Positions 5,934-7,085 of a stretch of DNA of 7,085 bases are shown piece after piece. Numbering within the stretch: position 1 is the first letter of the stretch; every line of letters begins with the position of its first letter. Origin of the DNA: an uncultured Chloroflexota bacterium (GTDB lineage: Bacteria > Chloroflexota > Anaerolineae > Promineifilales > Promineifilaceae); NCBI GenBank assembly GCA_937958365.1, contig CALFEW010000558.1, positions 1-7,085 on the forward strand, read 5' to 3'. The notes under the pieces are model-generated. The model made no database searches, was not told where the DNA came from, and saw nothing but the letters and a program-made list of their open reading frames with translations. The translations under genes and the position numbers were made by a program.

Positions 5934-7085
5934 ATGGATACACCAGATTCGCCTTGCCCGCTCCCCGTGGCAGACCCGGAAAGCGGAGCCAAGATTCTTA
6001 AGGAGTTGATCCGCGACCGTTCGTTATTGACGTCTTTATCTATGATGCGGAAGTACGTGGGGCCGGCGTTTCAGATTACGCTGCCTCGTTTTCAGCCGGC
6101 CGTGTTTGTGGGGCCGGAAACAAACCGGGAAATTATGGTTTCGCAGCGCGACCAGTTTATCTGGCGCAAGGAAAGCGACCCGGTGACGAAACTGCTGCGC
6201 CGCGGCGTGTTGGTGGTAGATGGGGAGGAGCATGAAGAACTGCGGGCGGTGTTAGATCCGCCGCTGCATCGCCGCCACGTTGTCAACCACGCGGCAGCTT
6301 TCTGGCGCTACACAAATGACGTGATTGATGGCTGGGAAAACGGCCGTTCCGTAGACATGCTCGTCGAAATGCGCAAAGTCGCCCTGCTGATCCTCATGGG
6401 CACAATGTTCAAGGTGGAATTTAGCCCCGACCTGGAGCGGCTGTGGCAGCCCATCCTCAAAGCCATCAGCTACATCTCGCCCGGTTTGTGGATCATCTTC
6501 CCCAACCTGCCGCGCCCGCAGTACCAGCGAGCCATCGAGGAGATTGACGCCTACCTGTACGGCGTCATCGCCCAACGGCGCGCCGTCATCACCGACGACG
6601 GCCCTAACGATCCCGGCGACTTGTTGGAGCAGTTGATACGCAGCGGCCTGGACGACGGCCGTATCCGCGACCAGATGCTCACCATGCTCATTGCCGGGCA
6701 CGATACCAGCACCGCCCTGCTGGCCTGGGTCTGGTATCTACTGGGCAGCCACCCGGAAGCAATGGCCCAGGCAAAGGCGGAGGTAACGGCCGTTCTCACC
6801 TCGGCCACCGAACCGCCTACCCTGGATCAAATCAACCGCCTGGATTACCTGGATATGGTGATCAAAGAAGCGCTGCGCCTCTATCCACCTATTCACGCGG
6901 GCAACCGGCATGCCGGGGCAGACCTGGTGGTGAATGGCTACGCAGTGCCGCAAGACACGCGGGTGATGTATTCGATTTACCTCTCGCACCGCGACGAGCG
7001 CTACTGGGAAGAGCCGGAAAAATTCTGCCCCCATCGCTTTGACCACGCGCAAGCCGAGCAGGGAAAGCGGCCACCTCTCACCTAC
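5934..7085 (+). CDS. Cytochrome P450, 3' end beyond the window
   Basis: The frame is open from the ATG at 5934 to the window edge, giving 384 residues, of the roughly 450 usual for bacterial P450s. It would use O2 and electrons from a redox partner to oxidise a hydrophobic substrate. Visible marks: a C-helix-type H100-xxx-R104 after VDGEEH; the I-helix oxygen-activation motif AGHDTS (254-259); the K-helix ExxR as E312-A-L-R315 in KEALRLYPP; and a PERF-like FCPHRF (364-369), with His in place of Glu. The haem Cys loop (FxxGxRxC) lies beyond the edge and cannot be checked. There is no N-terminal membrane anchor, so the protein is likely soluble. It lies 112 bp after crtI behind a hairpin, with a weak ribosome site (GAG near 5921). 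In Thermus a P450 of the CYP175 family hydroxylates beta-carotene and sits in a similar cluster, so a carotenoid substrate is plausible but not shown; no lycopene cyclase is in the window. Confidence 0.92.
   Translation, partial: MDTPDSPCPLPVADPESGAKILKELIRDRSLLTSLSMMRKYVGPAFQITLPRFQPAVFVGPETNREIMVSQRDQFIWRKESDPVTKLLRRGVLVVDGEEHEELRAVLDPPLHRRHVVNHAAAFWRYTNDVIDGWENGRSVDMLVEMRKVALLILMGTMFKVEFSPDLERLWQPILKAISYISPGLWIIFPNLPRPQYQRAIEEIDAYLYGVIAQRRAVITDDGPNDPGDLLEQLIRSGLDDGRIRDQMLTMLIAGHDTSTALLAWVWYLLGSHPEAMAQAKAEVTAVLTSATEPPTLDQINRLDYLDMVIKEALRLYPPIHAGNRHAGADLVVNGYAVPQDTRVMYSIYLSHRDERYWEEPEKFCPHRFDHAQAEQGKRPPLTY

Larger units (their letters stand above)
61..6793. repeat. Dispersed palindrome ACGGCCGT, 13 exact copies
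   Basis: Exact copies start at 61, 468, 2366, 2882, 3268, 3591, 3753, 4032, 4067, 5088, 6340, 6655 and 6786. All lie inside genes, in several reading frames (giving T-A-V, N/D/H-G-R or R-P), so a shared protein motif does not explain them. Several near copies also occur, for example ACGGCCGC at 915, 2012 and 2228. The pattern resembles the highly iterated palindromes of cyanobacterial genomes, though with a different core. Function unknown. Confidence 0.8.

Noticed and set aside
6575..6586. 12-bp palindrome ACGGCGCGCCGT in the P450 gene
   Set aside because: A single copy within GC-rich coding sequence with no repeat elsewhere; most likely chance.
6252..6808. Minus-strand open frames of 149 and 85 codons inside the P450 gene
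   Set aside because: The plus-strand frame carries clear P450 motifs over the same bases; these are antisense shadows.

Overview
The window is a bacterial chromosomal or plasmid segment that is compact, mostly GC-rich and almost fully coding. It carries a light-response and carotenoid gene cluster: phytoene synthase (crtB), a MerR-type regulator with a cobalamin-binding photoreceptor module (CarH/LitR family), a class I DNA photolyase, a CrtI-type phytoene desaturase, and the first 384 codons of a cytochrome P450. Clusters with this gene set are known from Thermus, Myxococcus and other bacteria. The gene mix and the long CarH-like protein make me favour a Chloroflexota (Anaerolineae-like) host over Deinococcus-Thermus. 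That is an inference of moderate to low confidence, because no rRNA or other taxonomic marker is present.

Layout. Positions 1-111 (minus strand) hold the start of an unrecognised gene behind a strong Shine-Dalgarno. Positions 112-317 are a gap with no clear promoter or terminator. Next come crtB (minus, 318-1259) and a 173-bp divergent control region (1260-1432). Rightward from there run carH (1433-2788), the photolyase (2819-4234), crtI (4337-5821) and the truncated P450 (5934 to the edge). Gaps on the plus strand are 30, 102 and 112 bp. The first suggests a tight carH-phr operon. The second contains a possible extra promoter. The third is filled by an unusual repeat structure.

How the genes fit together. 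CrtB makes phytoene and CrtI desaturates it; the P450 may oxidise the resulting carotenoid. The photolyase repairs UV dimers. The CarH-like protein is expected to repress in the dark as an adenosylcobalamin-bound tetramer and to release DNA when light breaks the Co-C bond. The control region supports this: two outward-facing sigma70-type promoters have their TTGACA -35 boxes as the arms of one perfect inverted repeat, so one bound regulator could silence crtB and carH-phr together.

Most notable beyond ordinary annotation: (1) the mirrored -35 arrangement; (2) a C-terminal region of about 125 residues in the CarH-like protein that the characterised short CarH proteins lack, plus Gly-to-Ala in its B12 motif; (3) a phased array of eight CCGTNNN heptads that starts on the crtI stop codon and folds back on oppositely oriented heptads in a 16-bp perfect hairpin; (4) thirteen exact copies of the palindrome ACGGCCGT in 7 kb, about a hundred times the random expectation.
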